NCBI GenBank assembly: GCA_019828565.1
Contig: JAHDYR010000037.1
Location: forward strand, 62,001-126,000
DNA: 64,000 bases
Reading direction: 5' to 3'
Origin: Carpediemonas membranifera
Lineage: Eukaryota; Fornicata
In this document: piece after piece, positions 18,425-28,708 of the stretch
Layout: each line of letters opens with the position of its first letter
How positions within the stretch are numbered: the stretch's first letter is position 1
Made by a program: the position numbers and the translations under genes
The notes under the pieces: generated by a model
Databases searched by the model: none
Told to the model about the DNA's origin: nothing
The model's input: the letters and a program-made list of their open reading frames with translations, nothing else

Positions 18425-20618
18425 GGTGAGGTGAGAGGAGAAGTTGCCGCCCGTCACGAGGAAAAGATGCCGAAGGTTGGCTACGCTAGAGTTGATTGAT
18501 GACGTCGAGTCACTTGCAAAACGAGTCTAGCGATGGGTGGTGAGCTAGGTGCGAGAGCTATGGAGAGGGCTCCTGGCCCAGTTAAGACTTGTCAGCCGGC
18601 ACCATAAGGGAAGAGCGCTCGTGGAGGGACGTACTGTCGACCGACCCGACGTTTGAACCTGATCTGGGGCTCAGTGTCGAAGCTGGTCTGGTCAAGAGAC
18701 ATGTTGTCAAGCCTTCGCAAGAGTGAAGCTCGGGTCTTGGGCACGGATGTAGCGCGCGGCCAAGAGCTGAAGGGGCGCGAGGAACCGGGGCGTATTGTCG
18801 CCAGCGTGCAGCTGTCTGTGTTGCGATGTCACCCAGTTGTTGCGCGATAGATGACCCGGCTGGACCCGCGCGGTGTAGACTCGGCTCATGAAGAGCGCTA
18901 CTGGGAGTCGTACGCGACAGAGGTCAGTGGGCGCGGTCGGCTGATGTATGCCGAGGCTGCTGATTTCACGGATGGTCGCCGGGACCGTAACCCGAGGTAA
19001 AAGCAAGCCAGTGATAATAGAGAAGGAACGTGCGGACTGTCCAAGAGCAGGCGGTTGACTGCCGCGTGTCGTCGAGACACATGAGCGTACAGTGTATAGA
19101 TGCTGCCAAGATATAGGAGCGCTATGTCGCACATGTATGTTCTAAGGAAGCCGCTGAGGCCGCCGTAAGGTTGCTGTGTCCGCGGATAGCCGTTCAGACT
19201 ATTGCTCCACGGGGTACAACGGTGGGGTGTCCTGATGTAAGGAGCAGAGGAGTACCGAATGTGTCATGGTGGTTGCACCCAGCCGTACAGGCTGCTGAAA
19301 GTTGAGCTTGGTACTCTGAGGATGTATAGGCAGGAGCTGTCCTGACGTCGAGTCAGTGTCGTGACGTCCTAGCCTTTGTGAACGTTGGGTGAAGTTATAG
19401 AGGCGGATCTGCGACGAGCAGGCCTCAAAACCCAGTCGTTCGTGTGAAATTGTGGCCTGGATATGGAGATATGGAAAATATCTCGACAGATATGATAGAT
19501 CTGGAAGTTCGAGCATGTATGTTGTGACGCTGGGCTATCCCGGCTTACTCTGGAGAAAAGATATAAAAAGGCGAATCTAGATGCCGATGAATCTAGTTGG
19601 CGGAGATATAGTGCCGATCAGTCATAAAGAGTGGGTGTGCCCGAACGCTGCTGGGACTGGAGCGTCCGTGGGGCCCATGAATAACTTGAGGGTCAATTGA
19701 ATGACTCACTCAGATGAGACCTCTAACCCATGGTCAGGGTCGCGGGCGTGGACGTGAACCAGTTGGTGAAGCCGCAGCTTGATCGTCTGGCTCGGTAATG
19801 GTGGAATAACTCGTCGAAGGCGAAAAGTAGAAATTACCGTGCGTGTGGAGTAGCGGAGCGCGGAAGACGGAAGAAAGCGCTGAGGAATGCACGAACTAAT
19901 TAAATGGAACCCGAATTGCGCAGGTATTCGCTAAGGGATACTGGCTGAAGGGAAAAAGACTGAAGAAGTCTATCTTTGAGGAAACCGAGCTGGAAAATAG
20001 CTCCAAGGAGACAGAACTTGCTTCTGTAATGCTCCCAAAGCGTCGCTGCATACTTATTGGCAATCGTAGGGAAGTATCAGCAATTGTAGGTGCGGCGCTA
20101 GGTGCTCTGACCTAAAACTGCGGAAAAGTAGACACGGTCCGACAGTCAAGGAGTGGGTCGTATGAGGTGTGTGCTACCGCATTGCTGACGAATTTCGGTC
20201 GGATGGACCGGTCTCCGAGGTGAATGTGGCGTGGAAGCCTTGGCCGTTGATTCTCAGGATGTAGCCATGGAAGACTTGCCTCTGTAAGCCTAGACTAGTG
20301 TGTGCGGCCATTCTGATGATGATGGTATGAGGACTTAGTGGTTCGGAGACGATACGGACTCGTTGTGCAACAAGGAATTCTGAACAGCTGCTTCTGCCGA
20401 ATTACAGTAGCATCGTTGATGCTAGCCCAATAGGCCTTGTCAGTTACCTACAACGAGGCATCTAGTTGTGTTCAAGTTGCAATTGGACACTTCTAGACGG
20501 GAAATTTCCGCAAACGCAATTAGAACGGCAGATACGTGTGATTTCCTATCCAAATTCCGTAAGAAAGCTCTACGTCAGTTGTTAACCCCTGAACACGCGC
20601 GCTTAGGAGTAATATTAC
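18425..20618. repeat. Partial inverted copy of the 2.6-kb non-coding insertion
   Basis: Inverted match of 60041-62234. Stop codons occur in all frames; open frames up to about 140 codons on both strands show no recognisable feature. I see no gene. It continues into the single copy of the 67-bp sequence (20619-20685) which in the right-hand copy is duplicated on both sides of the insertion. Confidence 0.65.
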
Positions 20619-20673
20619 TGTGGTGAACGTAGGATTCACAGGGGAGCTGAACTGATTTATAAACTGCACTGAC

Positions 20674-21624
20674 TTGATCACTACAGGTGTGTTCCTCAAG
20701 GACTTCGGCGAGATCAACCTATCAAGGCTGCAGGACAACCTGCAGGCAGCATCAGGTACCACTAGCACTGTGGTATGGCAGCCTCCGGTTTCGCGCTACA
20801 TCAGCATCCCCTTCCAGACCTATTCGAAGAAGAAGGACAAGAGGGCTCGGAAACAGTCTCAACCCGCCCCTCAGTCGGTCGTAACTGTTCGTGACAATCT
20901 GGCCAGTGAACACAGACAGCGGGAAGCAGCGCACATCGACCAAGTCGCTTCCCAATTTTCCACATGTGTGGCGCAGGCAACGGCACTTATCCAGACAGGA
21001 ATGAACCGGCGCCACGCACTCGACAACTTCACTTATCAGCAGCTACGAAACTCATTGCGCATGTGTTGTGGGGTCTGTCACGATCCGATGAATCTGCTGC
21101 TGAAGATTGAGGACGACAACTCCCTGCAGTGCCAACAATGCGAGAGGTACTTCCATTATAGCTGTGTCAGTGGCTACTTGGAGGAGCGAATGGCATACCC
21201 GGCATCTAACAGGGCCGATAAGCAGAAGATATCCATCTGCGATGACTGTAAGGCAATCAATGGTAACGACGAGTGCTTTCATCGTACACCTCCAACCGAG
21301 ACCACCCAAGCAGCGGACTGTGGTAGAAGTATTAAGGATGGACCCAGCATGCTCTGCTACTTTTGTTCCAACTGGTTCTGTCCGGATCATATCGCGGACA
21401 CCGTTTTTGACACTGGAACTGACATGTTGAAGCGTCCTTCTCGTCGTGTTCCGGTGTGCGTGAATTGCTTTCCTCGCATTCAGAGAGGCCAGCGACAGTT
21501 CAACGGTGAGTATACCAACGCTGCCCGCGCTATTACAGAGCCATTGACACTCGCGGATGACGAGGCTCGTGATGATGTCAGTATCCGCGAGGAGGTGAGT
21601 GATGAGGAGGATGACCAAGAGTGA
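20674..21624 (+). pseudogene. Element C zinc-finger gene, second-exon copy lacking exon 1
   Basis: Inverted duplicate of 59035-59985, nearly identical. The probable coding exon starts at about 20690 after the acceptor CACTACAG. Cys/His clusters: MCCGVCHDPMN...LQCQQCERYFHYSCVSG...SICDDCKAING, then ADCGRS...LCYFCSNWFCPDH...PVCVNCF. The acidic C-terminus ends EEDDQE. Exon 1 is not present at this place, because the duplication breakpoint lies in the insertion. Confidence 0.7.
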
Positions 21625-21944
21625 TAAGTGGAATAAAATGAACGAATGACTGATGCGGCACATTCTGTTTACGCTATACGACGATTTTAGAGAGCGCCAG
21701 AGAGGTGCTGCAGGGAGAGAGCTTGTGCTTGCGTATCCTGAGGGATGCGGGATGGGAGGGGCCGACGTAATTGGCCAATCCACGTTTGTGGATCACCTGG
21801 TGTCGTCCATACCGGGCGTCTCTCCGCCACAGGCTGTGTTGCTGCGCATGGAAAGCAGTGTTAACTGTGTTCTATTGCACGATAGCACGGGGTTATTGAC
21901 TGATGCGGCACCTACCTTAAATTGCTCGTCATCCACAGTTGTGG
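21625..21944. promoter_or_regulatory. Intergenic region with ATCCAC/GTGGAT palindromes (left copy)
   Basis: Contains AATCCACGTTTGTGGATC (about 21778) and ATCCACAGTTGTGGAT (21931-21946), the latter overlapping the ATG of the 337-aa gene, and a direct repeat GACTGATGCGGCAC (about 21648 and 21899). The same palindrome is in every R cassette, so it is a recurrent element C motif. Right-hand copy at 58715-59034. Confidence 0.6.
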
Positions 21945-22952
21945 ATGGACCGATATCGCGCTAAGCATCGCCAAGCACCTCTCAAAGGGCAATCATCCGC
22001 TCGACAAGATCATCACCTGTTCATTTCACCATGGAACGATGAGCAGCTCCGCATCCTTGGCGATAATGCGCGAGTTCTTCAGCTGCTCGCCATGATGGTC
22101 CCTTGGATGCGGAAGATCTTGGCCTCGCCTGCATTTAACCCCGGGTGCAAGCCCAATAGCACCGAGAAGGACCTCCTCGGCAAAGAGCTCGAACAGGACG
22201 TGGATTCATCAAGAATCCTTCGTGAGATGTCCAATCGAGCGGCGTACAACAAAGCCCATGCCAGGATCATTCGTGATCTCGTTGAGTACCGGAACCGCGC
22301 AGCTCACAATGAGCTTGAGCCCGACACCCTGCCCAAGGTCCTGGAGCTGGTCGAGAGCTTGGCCCAGGCCTTCTCGGTTCCATTGCACGATAACGTCAGG
22401 GCGTTCATCGCGCTGCTTAAGTCGCCAGTGTCGCTCGTTGCGACAAGTGAACATCATGCTCTGACGAAGAAGGTCAGCATTCTTGAGGATGAGATTGAGA
22501 GGCTGCGTAGCGGCGGCCGTAAGACCATGCTCAGGCTGCCAGGTGTCAGGTCTCAGCCGGAGCCCACCACTTTGGAGCAGGCAACGATGACGACTTCGGA
22601 CGTCGGAGACCTGGATGAGCCGAGGCCCAGGCCCGAAGACACGGGCAAGACGCGCGGTACGCTCATGTCCCGCACACTGACTGCTAGCCAGGTGGACCAG
22701 CTAGCTATGGCCAGAACGCATGACCCCCCGCTTGTCCTGTCAGGACGTTGCATCGTGTGCGGGGGCTCATGCGAGACCTCAGAGTGGGCTTGCCGTCGTA
22801 CCTCAACGACGACACCCAAAGATCCTTGCCGAACGTTGATTCGGAAGGTTAGGACTGGGAATACTCGCGACGTCTCTGTCTACCTCACAGATGAGGCATT
22901 TGAGTGGGTCAAACGTCGCGATCAGACAGGCAAGAGAGCGAGACAGGAATAA
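21945..22952 (+). CDS. Unknown element C protein, 335 aa (left copy)
   Basis: Open frame from the ATG that overlaps the palindrome to the stop at 22952; duplicate at 57707-58714. The N-terminal half is helical (EYRNRAAHNELEPDTLPKVL). A probable short coiled coil follows (LTKKVSILEDEIERLRSGG, about 165-185), then a Pro/Glu/Arg-rich linker, and a C-terminal Cys group (GRCIVCGGSCETSEWACRR) that could bind one zinc. Basic C-terminus (KRRDQTGKRARQE). No family recognised. Confidence 0.65.
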   Translation: MDRYRAKHRQAPLKGQSSARQDHHLFISPWNDEQLRILGDNARVLQLLAMMVPWMRKILASPAFNPGCKPNSTEKDLLGKELEQDVDSSRILREMSNRAAYNKAHARIIRDLVEYRNRAAHNELEPDTLPKVLELVESLAQAFSVPLHDNVRAFIALLKSPVSLVATSEHHALTKKVSILEDEIERLRSGGRKTMLRLPGVRSQPEPTTLEQATMTTSDVGDLDEPRPRPEDTGKTRGTLMSRTLTASQVDQLAMARTHDPPLVLSGRCIVCGGSCETSEWACRRTSTTTPKDPCRTLIRKVRTGNTRDVSVYLTDEAFEWVKRRDQTGKRARQE

Positions 22953-22972
22953 ATGAATGTATATGTGCATGT

Positions 22973-23500
22973 CTGGGCCTCAGCGCTGTCGTTCAGGCCA
23001 ATCCACGTTTGTGGATCCGTGCAGTTTATGGCTTATCGACCGGACATCTCCTGAACTGAGCGCCAGGGGGCGGAGGTGGCGTTGGCGTGGGGCGTGGAGG
23101 CGCTGGGGGCGGAGGTGGCGTTGGCGTGGGGCGTGGAGGCGCTGGGGGCGGAGGTGGCGTTGGCGTGGGGCGTGGAGGCGCTGGGGGCGGGGGTGGCGTT
23201 GATATTGGGCAATTACATAAAGTGCACGGTGCTTGGAATTTCATTCCAACCTCAAAATGGCGGGAAAGCATTATTGGAAGGAACTAGTGGCAGCTATGCG
23301 GTTCTTTATACTGCAAAAGCAACCAGCTGTCGTCAAAAGCGCGCCATCTACCATCAATAACCAACATCTGCGTTGCACTCCACTGTTCTCGGTCGTTAAT
23401 GCACAAAATCACTAAACAACATCAAAAGGACTGTTCATACGTTATTAAACATTGCTTGCTACTTCTGTTTCATCTTATTGTCGTTTACAGCTGTGTTGTC
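22973..23500 (+). repeat. R cassette, copy 2
   Basis: Same order as R1: GTGGAT palindrome (about 23003), minisatellite (about 23065-23200), TAAAGTGCAC, 52-codon frame 23257-23415, CACTAAACAACATC. It lies between the 335-aa gene and the second OTU-like gene. Minisatellite length differs from the right-hand copies R3-R5. Confidence 0.75.
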
Positions 23501-23608
23501 CTCAACAAATGCCAAGACGGAGGCAACGCTGTCCGGGCCATCTGTGTCCATGACACTCACGCCTGTTCTCATTTCACAGATGAAAGACAGCCGAACACAT
23601 CAAACCAT

Positions 23609-24240
23609 TTACTTCCTCCCCTTCCTTGTCTTCGGCACACTCTCTTCACCAGTGCCATCTGACAGAAGCTCCGCCACGAGATACACCGTGGCATGATTAC
23701 CCGTAATGACAATGACCTTCTCGTGGCCCGTCTCCCTGATGGCATCACTGAGTTGAGTCAGACTTCTGAAATCCTGAGGGTAGACCCTTCCGTTGTCGTA
23801 AACAGTCGCTGAGTTGACTATGCGACCATCTTCCTCTTCTCTGCGCTGCAGGACCATGACCTTCTCCTTCTCAAGATGCGTCCAAGCCGAGATAGCAGTG
23901 CTTGTCAGCCAGCCCTGGCCGTTGAACAGCTCGGAAGGGTCCCACCATGTGCCCCCTGACCTGGCCCTCGGCCTTTTTGGCCATGGATTCCTCGGTGTGT
24001 TCTCTCAGATGATTTTTTTGAAATGTTTGATTCGATTCTTACCCAGTACTTGGCCGTGCTTAATGTCGTTGAGCGAATGAGCGATGCAGGCTCCGTCACG
24101 GTGAATCTCCTTGGCAGGGCAGGTCAGGATCCTGTCGATCGCGGTTTGTACGTCGAAGACCAGCTCAGGCTCATGCTCGTTGTCACTGATCGACACGACT
24201 GACATATTGTCGTCATCTTCCGGCCCACGCACCACCGTGT
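23609..24240 (-). pseudogene. Element C second OTU-like gene (5' truncated)
   Basis: Two frames joined by a 39-bp intron (24002-24040). The first has HRDGACIAHSLND (Asp-Gly-x-Cys of OTU); the second has LFNGQGWLTSTAISAWTHLEKEK and VITGNHATVYL (His), the same layout as the neighbouring OTU gene (SDGNC, HATLY). Upstream, an acidic stretch (KEDKEVETEEKKGK) runs into an in-frame TAG near 24260 and then the 3' end of the first OTU gene. It therefore looks like a tandem duplicate of the 3' half of that gene. No safe start codon. Confidence 0.55.
24002..24040 (-). other. 39-bp intron in the second OTU-like gene
   Basis: GTAAGAATCG to ATCATCTGAG on the minus strand. It contains an in-frame stop if unspliced; joining gives HGQVL-E-NTPRNPW and restores one reading frame. 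Confidence 0.6.
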
Positions 24241-24370
24241 CAGGCTCCTCCTCGTCTGCCTACTTACCCTTCTTCTCCTCTGTCTCCACCTCCTTGTCCT
24301 CCTTCTTCTCCGTCTCAGCCTTCTCCTAAACGTACACAGTCGAACGCACTACAAAGGCATATCCAAATCT

Positions 24371-26088
24371 TTATTCAATCTCAACGACCTCGCACTTCTT
24401 CTGGTACAGCGTGGCGTGAGCCGGATCGCCTTCGATGACAATAGCGAAATTATCTGTCAACCCCCACAAGTCTGCATCGGGTGCAAGCATGGTGGTGCCA
24501 TCAAACAGGTATAAGATGGCGGAGATGCCTTGCATGCCGTTGTATCCGTCGTATGACTGGACAACAAGGATGTTCCGCTTCTGCTTCCTTGCCCAGACTC
24601 GGATGGCGTTCGAGTTATAGTAGCCGGAGTCCGGATCTGTCAGGCTACGCTCCGTGACATTCTTCTTAGACCAGTACTTGGCCTTCACTGACTGGCAGAG
24701 GCCACGCTGCCACTTTTCGAAGTCGCCATCAACTCGGCCACCCAACTCAATGGCTTGGAGACAATATGCAACGCAGTTGCCGTCACTCTTGACATGAATC
24801 GCGGTACAGTTAGTCGTGAGAGCCTCCACGTTGATGCACGTCTGCACCGCGGCCTCAGAGGTGATGCGAGTCTGAGTCTCCGGCTCAGTCTGGATGCAGG
24901 CGTCGCATGTGTTCACCGTCTCCTCTTCTGCCTCACCCCTCTTCTCCTTCGCCTCCTCCTGCTCCTCCTCTGTCTCCTCCTCTGAGTCCTCAGGCCTGGC
25001 CTTCTCGGGCGTGATGAAGAGGGCCTTGCGCTTCACAGACATGGAGGCCTCGGGCTCGTTCGTAGCGCTTCGGGGGCAGGAAGTCCTGGAGAGCGTGCCA
25101 GACTGTGGCGGCATGGGGCTGGCGGCGAACGAAACATCGCAGGAAGCAAGGTACCCAACGTCATGCTCATGATGGATACGCCTGCACTCAAGAAAGTGGT
25201 CTCTTCTCTCGTCAGTCACCTGCTTCTTCAGCCGCTCGACCTGCTCCTTGAGAGATTGGATCTCCGTCTTCTGAGCAGAGATCAGACTGGCTGTCACGCG
25301 ACGTACGACTCGAGCTTCAGCAGGGAGTCTCGTGGTCAACGTCTTCTCGCCAGTAAGCGCCTGAGTATCGATCTGGTCGGCCCAGAGATAGCGCTGAAGC
25401 ACGTGGTCGGCGTGATCCTCGCCGGGACAGGCGGCGTTATCCCTGCGGGCCCGCACACGACGAGTACCGCAGATCTCATCGTACACTCGCTCCCATACCA
25501 CGTCATACTTGGACTCGCGCGTGTATTCCATCTCCTTTCCAACTCCTTTCGGTCTTCCTCATCGGCCAGCTTCATCATCTGAACCCGAGTACAATCCCTG
25601 ATGTCCTCGTCCTCCTCCTTCGCGAGTTCACACTCAAGCCTAGCGTTTGTCTTCATTCTAGCCTCACGAATGCTCTTCTTCACCCGAATACGCGCGCTCT
25701 CCACCTCGCCGTCGTACAGGTGCGTGAAGGTATCCCCGCCGAGGACCTGCTTCAGTGTTTTCTTGTGTTCCCCTGTGACCCTTTCACCCTCATTCAATTT
25801 CATCGTCGCCATAAACTGCGCCTTAAGGTCCTTCTTCATATCTTCTGTCTCCTGGCGCGTGAGGCGGAAGAACGTGGCAATACGCTTGAGATTAACACCT
25901 GTGTAAACAATTTCGCTCAGTAACGTACGTTCCTTGATCACAGTAGCGAGTAAATCGCGCCTAGGCAGCAAAAGCGCGCGAAGGACGTCGCATTTGCCTT
26001 TAGCGCTTGCAGCTGCATTGATCTTGGTCATTAGCTCCTTCTTCTCGAACTCAGTGGCTTCTTCCAGCCAAGTGAACAAGTCTAGCAT
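24371..26088 (-). CDS. Element C OTU-like cysteine peptidase (about 570 aa, one frame change)
   Basis: The N-terminal frame (26088-25525: MLDLFTWLEEATEFEKKELM) is charged and helical. The C-terminal frame to 24371 has a coiled coil (LKEQVERLKKQVTDERRD), an acidic stretch, then the OTU part: HVKSDGNCVAYCLQAIE (Asp, Cys) and GDPAHATLYQ (His). A -1 change is needed at about 25535 (ELERR to EMEYTR). Layout matches the B OTU protein (long coiled-coil region, C-terminal catalytic part). The motif GCCAAGAGACGTT is repeated upstream at about 26097 and 26274. Confidence 0.68.
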
Positions 26089-27314
26089 CGTATATCGCCA
26101 AGAGACGTTAAATGGTTACTAAAAGTTTATGTATATCGCCTGCGGCTTGTAAGCACTCACACCGTGACTACCACCAGCCGTCATCACACCCCTAGCCCTA
26201 CCCACACGTCCATTCTCGCCGATGCTGATTAAATCGTCCGGCCAGCGAGCCGGGGCCTTTCGCAAATTTAATATGGCCAAGAGACGTTATCTGCGGCTAA
26301 AACGAGCCCCATATAACCCCCTATGAAGTTATACGGAGAAATCATCGCCGATTTTCACGTTTCGGCGAGCTCCGGCCAAGGGGTCCAGGAGTCAGCTTTT
26401 GGGGGAAGGTCTGTGGTGCTATAACGTACCTCGGGACGCACTGTGGAGGCCCCTAGAGTACTCGGTCATGGCATGTCAGACCAAGGGTCCCTCAAATCTG
26501 GCCCCATTCAGGATGCTCCCCCTAAATGTTCCGTTGCAAGCGTCTGACGGGCGTTCTCTGGATACCGACCAAGATGGAGGTCACGTGGATCAACGGACGA
26601 TAATTGCGGTATTCTGGCCATGCCTGGTACTTTCAAATTATCTATACTGATCTATGCTCCATTTATAGTTCATATCGTATGGTCCTGATGGACTTATGAT
26701 GATTGATGTTGTTTAGGGATTATTGTTGCTTTAATGATGCTCTGCGCCCGCTTACTGATGTTTCTTAGTGATATGTGCATGCCTACTACGTTAAAGCTGC
26801 CAGTATTCTTTCTATTCTTAAGTTCGCCATTTCAGTCTCGTTGCGAGCATAAAGTGCGCGAATGCGCGGGTCAGTTCCCCCGTTTTCAGCGAAGCTGATG
26901 CGACAACACAGAGGCAAGCGAATCCTTACACCCCAGGCGTCGCCAGGAGGCCGTTGTCTGCCATGAACACTAAGCAGTGGTGAGATAAACGGAATTCAGA
27001 CTTTCTGCCTGCACGACCTCAAATTTTGACTCCCCTCGGCACCGAAAAGGCACCTATATCCATGAATACCCTCTACAGTGATGTATCCACCCGATAAATG
27101 GATTTCAAATTTGTCGGGTCTCATGATAAATGGATTTCAGACTTTCGTACTGTTGGCCATCTGAGAATTTATGAACGACCTCTAGAATATTTTGAAATGC
27201 AAGAACGTGCCTATGGCACTCTTTTGTACCCCTGAACACGGTTTGACCACTGTTTTGGACATTTGGAGAGATTCGAATTTTTGTGCATGACGAAAGTCTG
27301 AAATCCGTATATCG
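26089..27314. promoter_or_regulatory. Divergent intergenic region of element C
   Basis: No gene seen. It holds the GCCAAGAGACGTT repeats before OTU; the 66-bp block 26554-26619, identical to element A; a TTGATGTTGTTTAG motif (about 26703); TCGTTGCGAGCATAAAGTGC (26838-26857), matching the sequence before the A basic-protein gene; and, before the 409-aa gene, an inverted repeat GGATTTCAGACTTTCGT (27132-27148 and 27290-27306) with half-sites near 26990 and 27101. Confidence 0.6.
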
Positions 27315-28544
27315 ATGGAAGGAAGCCCGCAGGAGATGGAAACAACCATGGAAGCTGTGAAGAATGCTTGGTTGTGCACCATCAGCAAGAAATCTTCCCG
27401 GAAAGCGGCCGCAAACAACCTTTCGCGGTTCGTTCAATTCGTACAACGTGAGCGAGGGAGTACCGAGGACGAAGCGCTCTCCGTGATCCGATCCGAGGAG
27501 GTTAGATCGCTTGTGCCCGGTTTTGCTGCATCATTGAACAAGGCAACCGCTGCTGTCACTCTCAGTGCCGTCAACTCATTCCGAAACTCCGGCAGAGACA
27601 ATGTCAAGCCGCTTGGGCAGTTTGAGCCTGTCGCATCGGAAGCTATTGTCCGACTAGTCTTCCCCTACAATGCGCTGGCTCTTATCATCAGCCACACGGG
27701 CATGACAGCTATTTCCGCCCGCGATATTGACATCAGTGAGCGAGCTCTTCAGCTTCCCGAAGAGCTCGCTGCCTGGATAGTATTCTCCAAGGCCTCATCC
27801 GCACTGTCTCATGTAGCGCCGAGCACCTTCTCGGAGGCTGTCAAGCAGGTCGGGCTCAGTGTCAACCAGCTTCGCTATGCGCCCCCGGTGCATGTCGATG
27901 TCAACCAGCTTAAGACGCGGGAGATTGAGAGAGAGAGACGGACTGGCAGGCCCAGAGACTTGACCAAGGTTCGGAAGGTCATTATGGACAAGCGCATCAG
28001 CCTCACCGATGATCAGTTCCGCCACCAGCTGGCAAACAGCCACCTGACGACCCTGCAGCGCCCGACGATCTTTGATCTCAACCCGGAGATCACAAGCTCT
28101 GCCGACCTGGTGCCGCCGATGCTCGATGGCTGGCTTTACAACAGGCTCAAGGCCAGAATGATCGAGCTTCACGATACTAAGAAGAAAGAGAGGCAGAGCG
28201 AGGCTGACAAGGAGGCGGAGTTCGGCTCGCTGACTCGCGAGACAGAGATGCCAGAGGGCGAGAGAGAGGGCGATACTGACGAGGAGGCGATGTCCGACGA
28301 GCCAGCTTACCAGGCAGAGTGGATGCACTACGAGGTGCCAGCTCGCGAGGAGAGCGAGGAGGGCGCCTTTGGTGAGGAGGTGGACTTATGCAAGAGTGCC
28401 GATGAGGAACCAAAGATCGACCACGACGAGCATGGCGGGGAGGTGGCGGGCAGAGATGGTGATGGGGAGATTCAAGAGAATGTGATTGATGAGGAGCGCT
28501 CAGAGAGCGATACTGCCGACAGTATCGTCTTTTCCTTCATCTGA
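27315..28544 (+). CDS. Unknown element C protein, 409 aa
   Basis: Intact frame starting MEGSPQEMETTMEAVK, 8 bases after an inverted repeat. The first 280 residues are globular-looking (NNLSRFVQFVQRERGSTEDE; SFRNSGRDNVKPL; ERERRTGRPRDLTKVRKVIM). The last 130 are strongly acidic and repetitive (E/D-rich), as in chromatin or histone-binding tails. I recognise no family and find no A or B homologue. It is followed in the same direction by the kinase, 164 bp away. Confidence 0.7.
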   Translation: MEGSPQEMETTMEAVKNAWLCTISKKSSRKAAANNLSRFVQFVQRERGSTEDEALSVIRSEEVRSLVPGFAASLNKATAAVTLSAVNSFRNSGRDNVKPLGQFEPVASEAIVRLVFPYNALALIISHTGMTAISARDIDISERALQLPEELAAWIVFSKASSALSHVAPSTFSEAVKQVGLSVNQLRYAPPVHVDVNQLKTREIERERRTGRPRDLTKVRKVIMDKRISLTDDQFRHQLANSHLTTLQRPTIFDLNPEITSSADLVPPMLDGWLYNRLKARMIELHDTKKKERQSEADKEAEFGSLTRETEMPEGEREGDTDEEAMSDEPAYQAEWMHYEVPAREESEEGAFGEEVDLCKSADEEPKIDHDEHGGEVAGRDGDGEIQENVIDEERSESDTADSIVFSFI

Positions 28545-28708
28545 CATTGTAAAGAGGAAGAGTTTATGATTGGAGCATAGCTGATGTCCATAAACACCAT
28601 TCATAAGCCAGTCCTGGCTTGTTTTCCACTGCTACTTCTCTCGTTGCGACGCACAGCTAGCTGTCGCGAAATGCACTTTAAGACCGAATTTCACACAGCT
28701 ACCTGTGC

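Noticed and set aside
18653-19516. Open frames of 65-141 codons in the 2.6-kb insertion and its right copy (61142-62688)
   Set aside because: No motifs, no homologues within the window, both strands equally open, and the pair of copies is too similar to judge conservation.
21653-21964. 103-codon frame between the zinc-finger and 335-aa genes
   Set aside because: It spans palindromes and a direct repeat and overlaps the next gene; more likely a control region.
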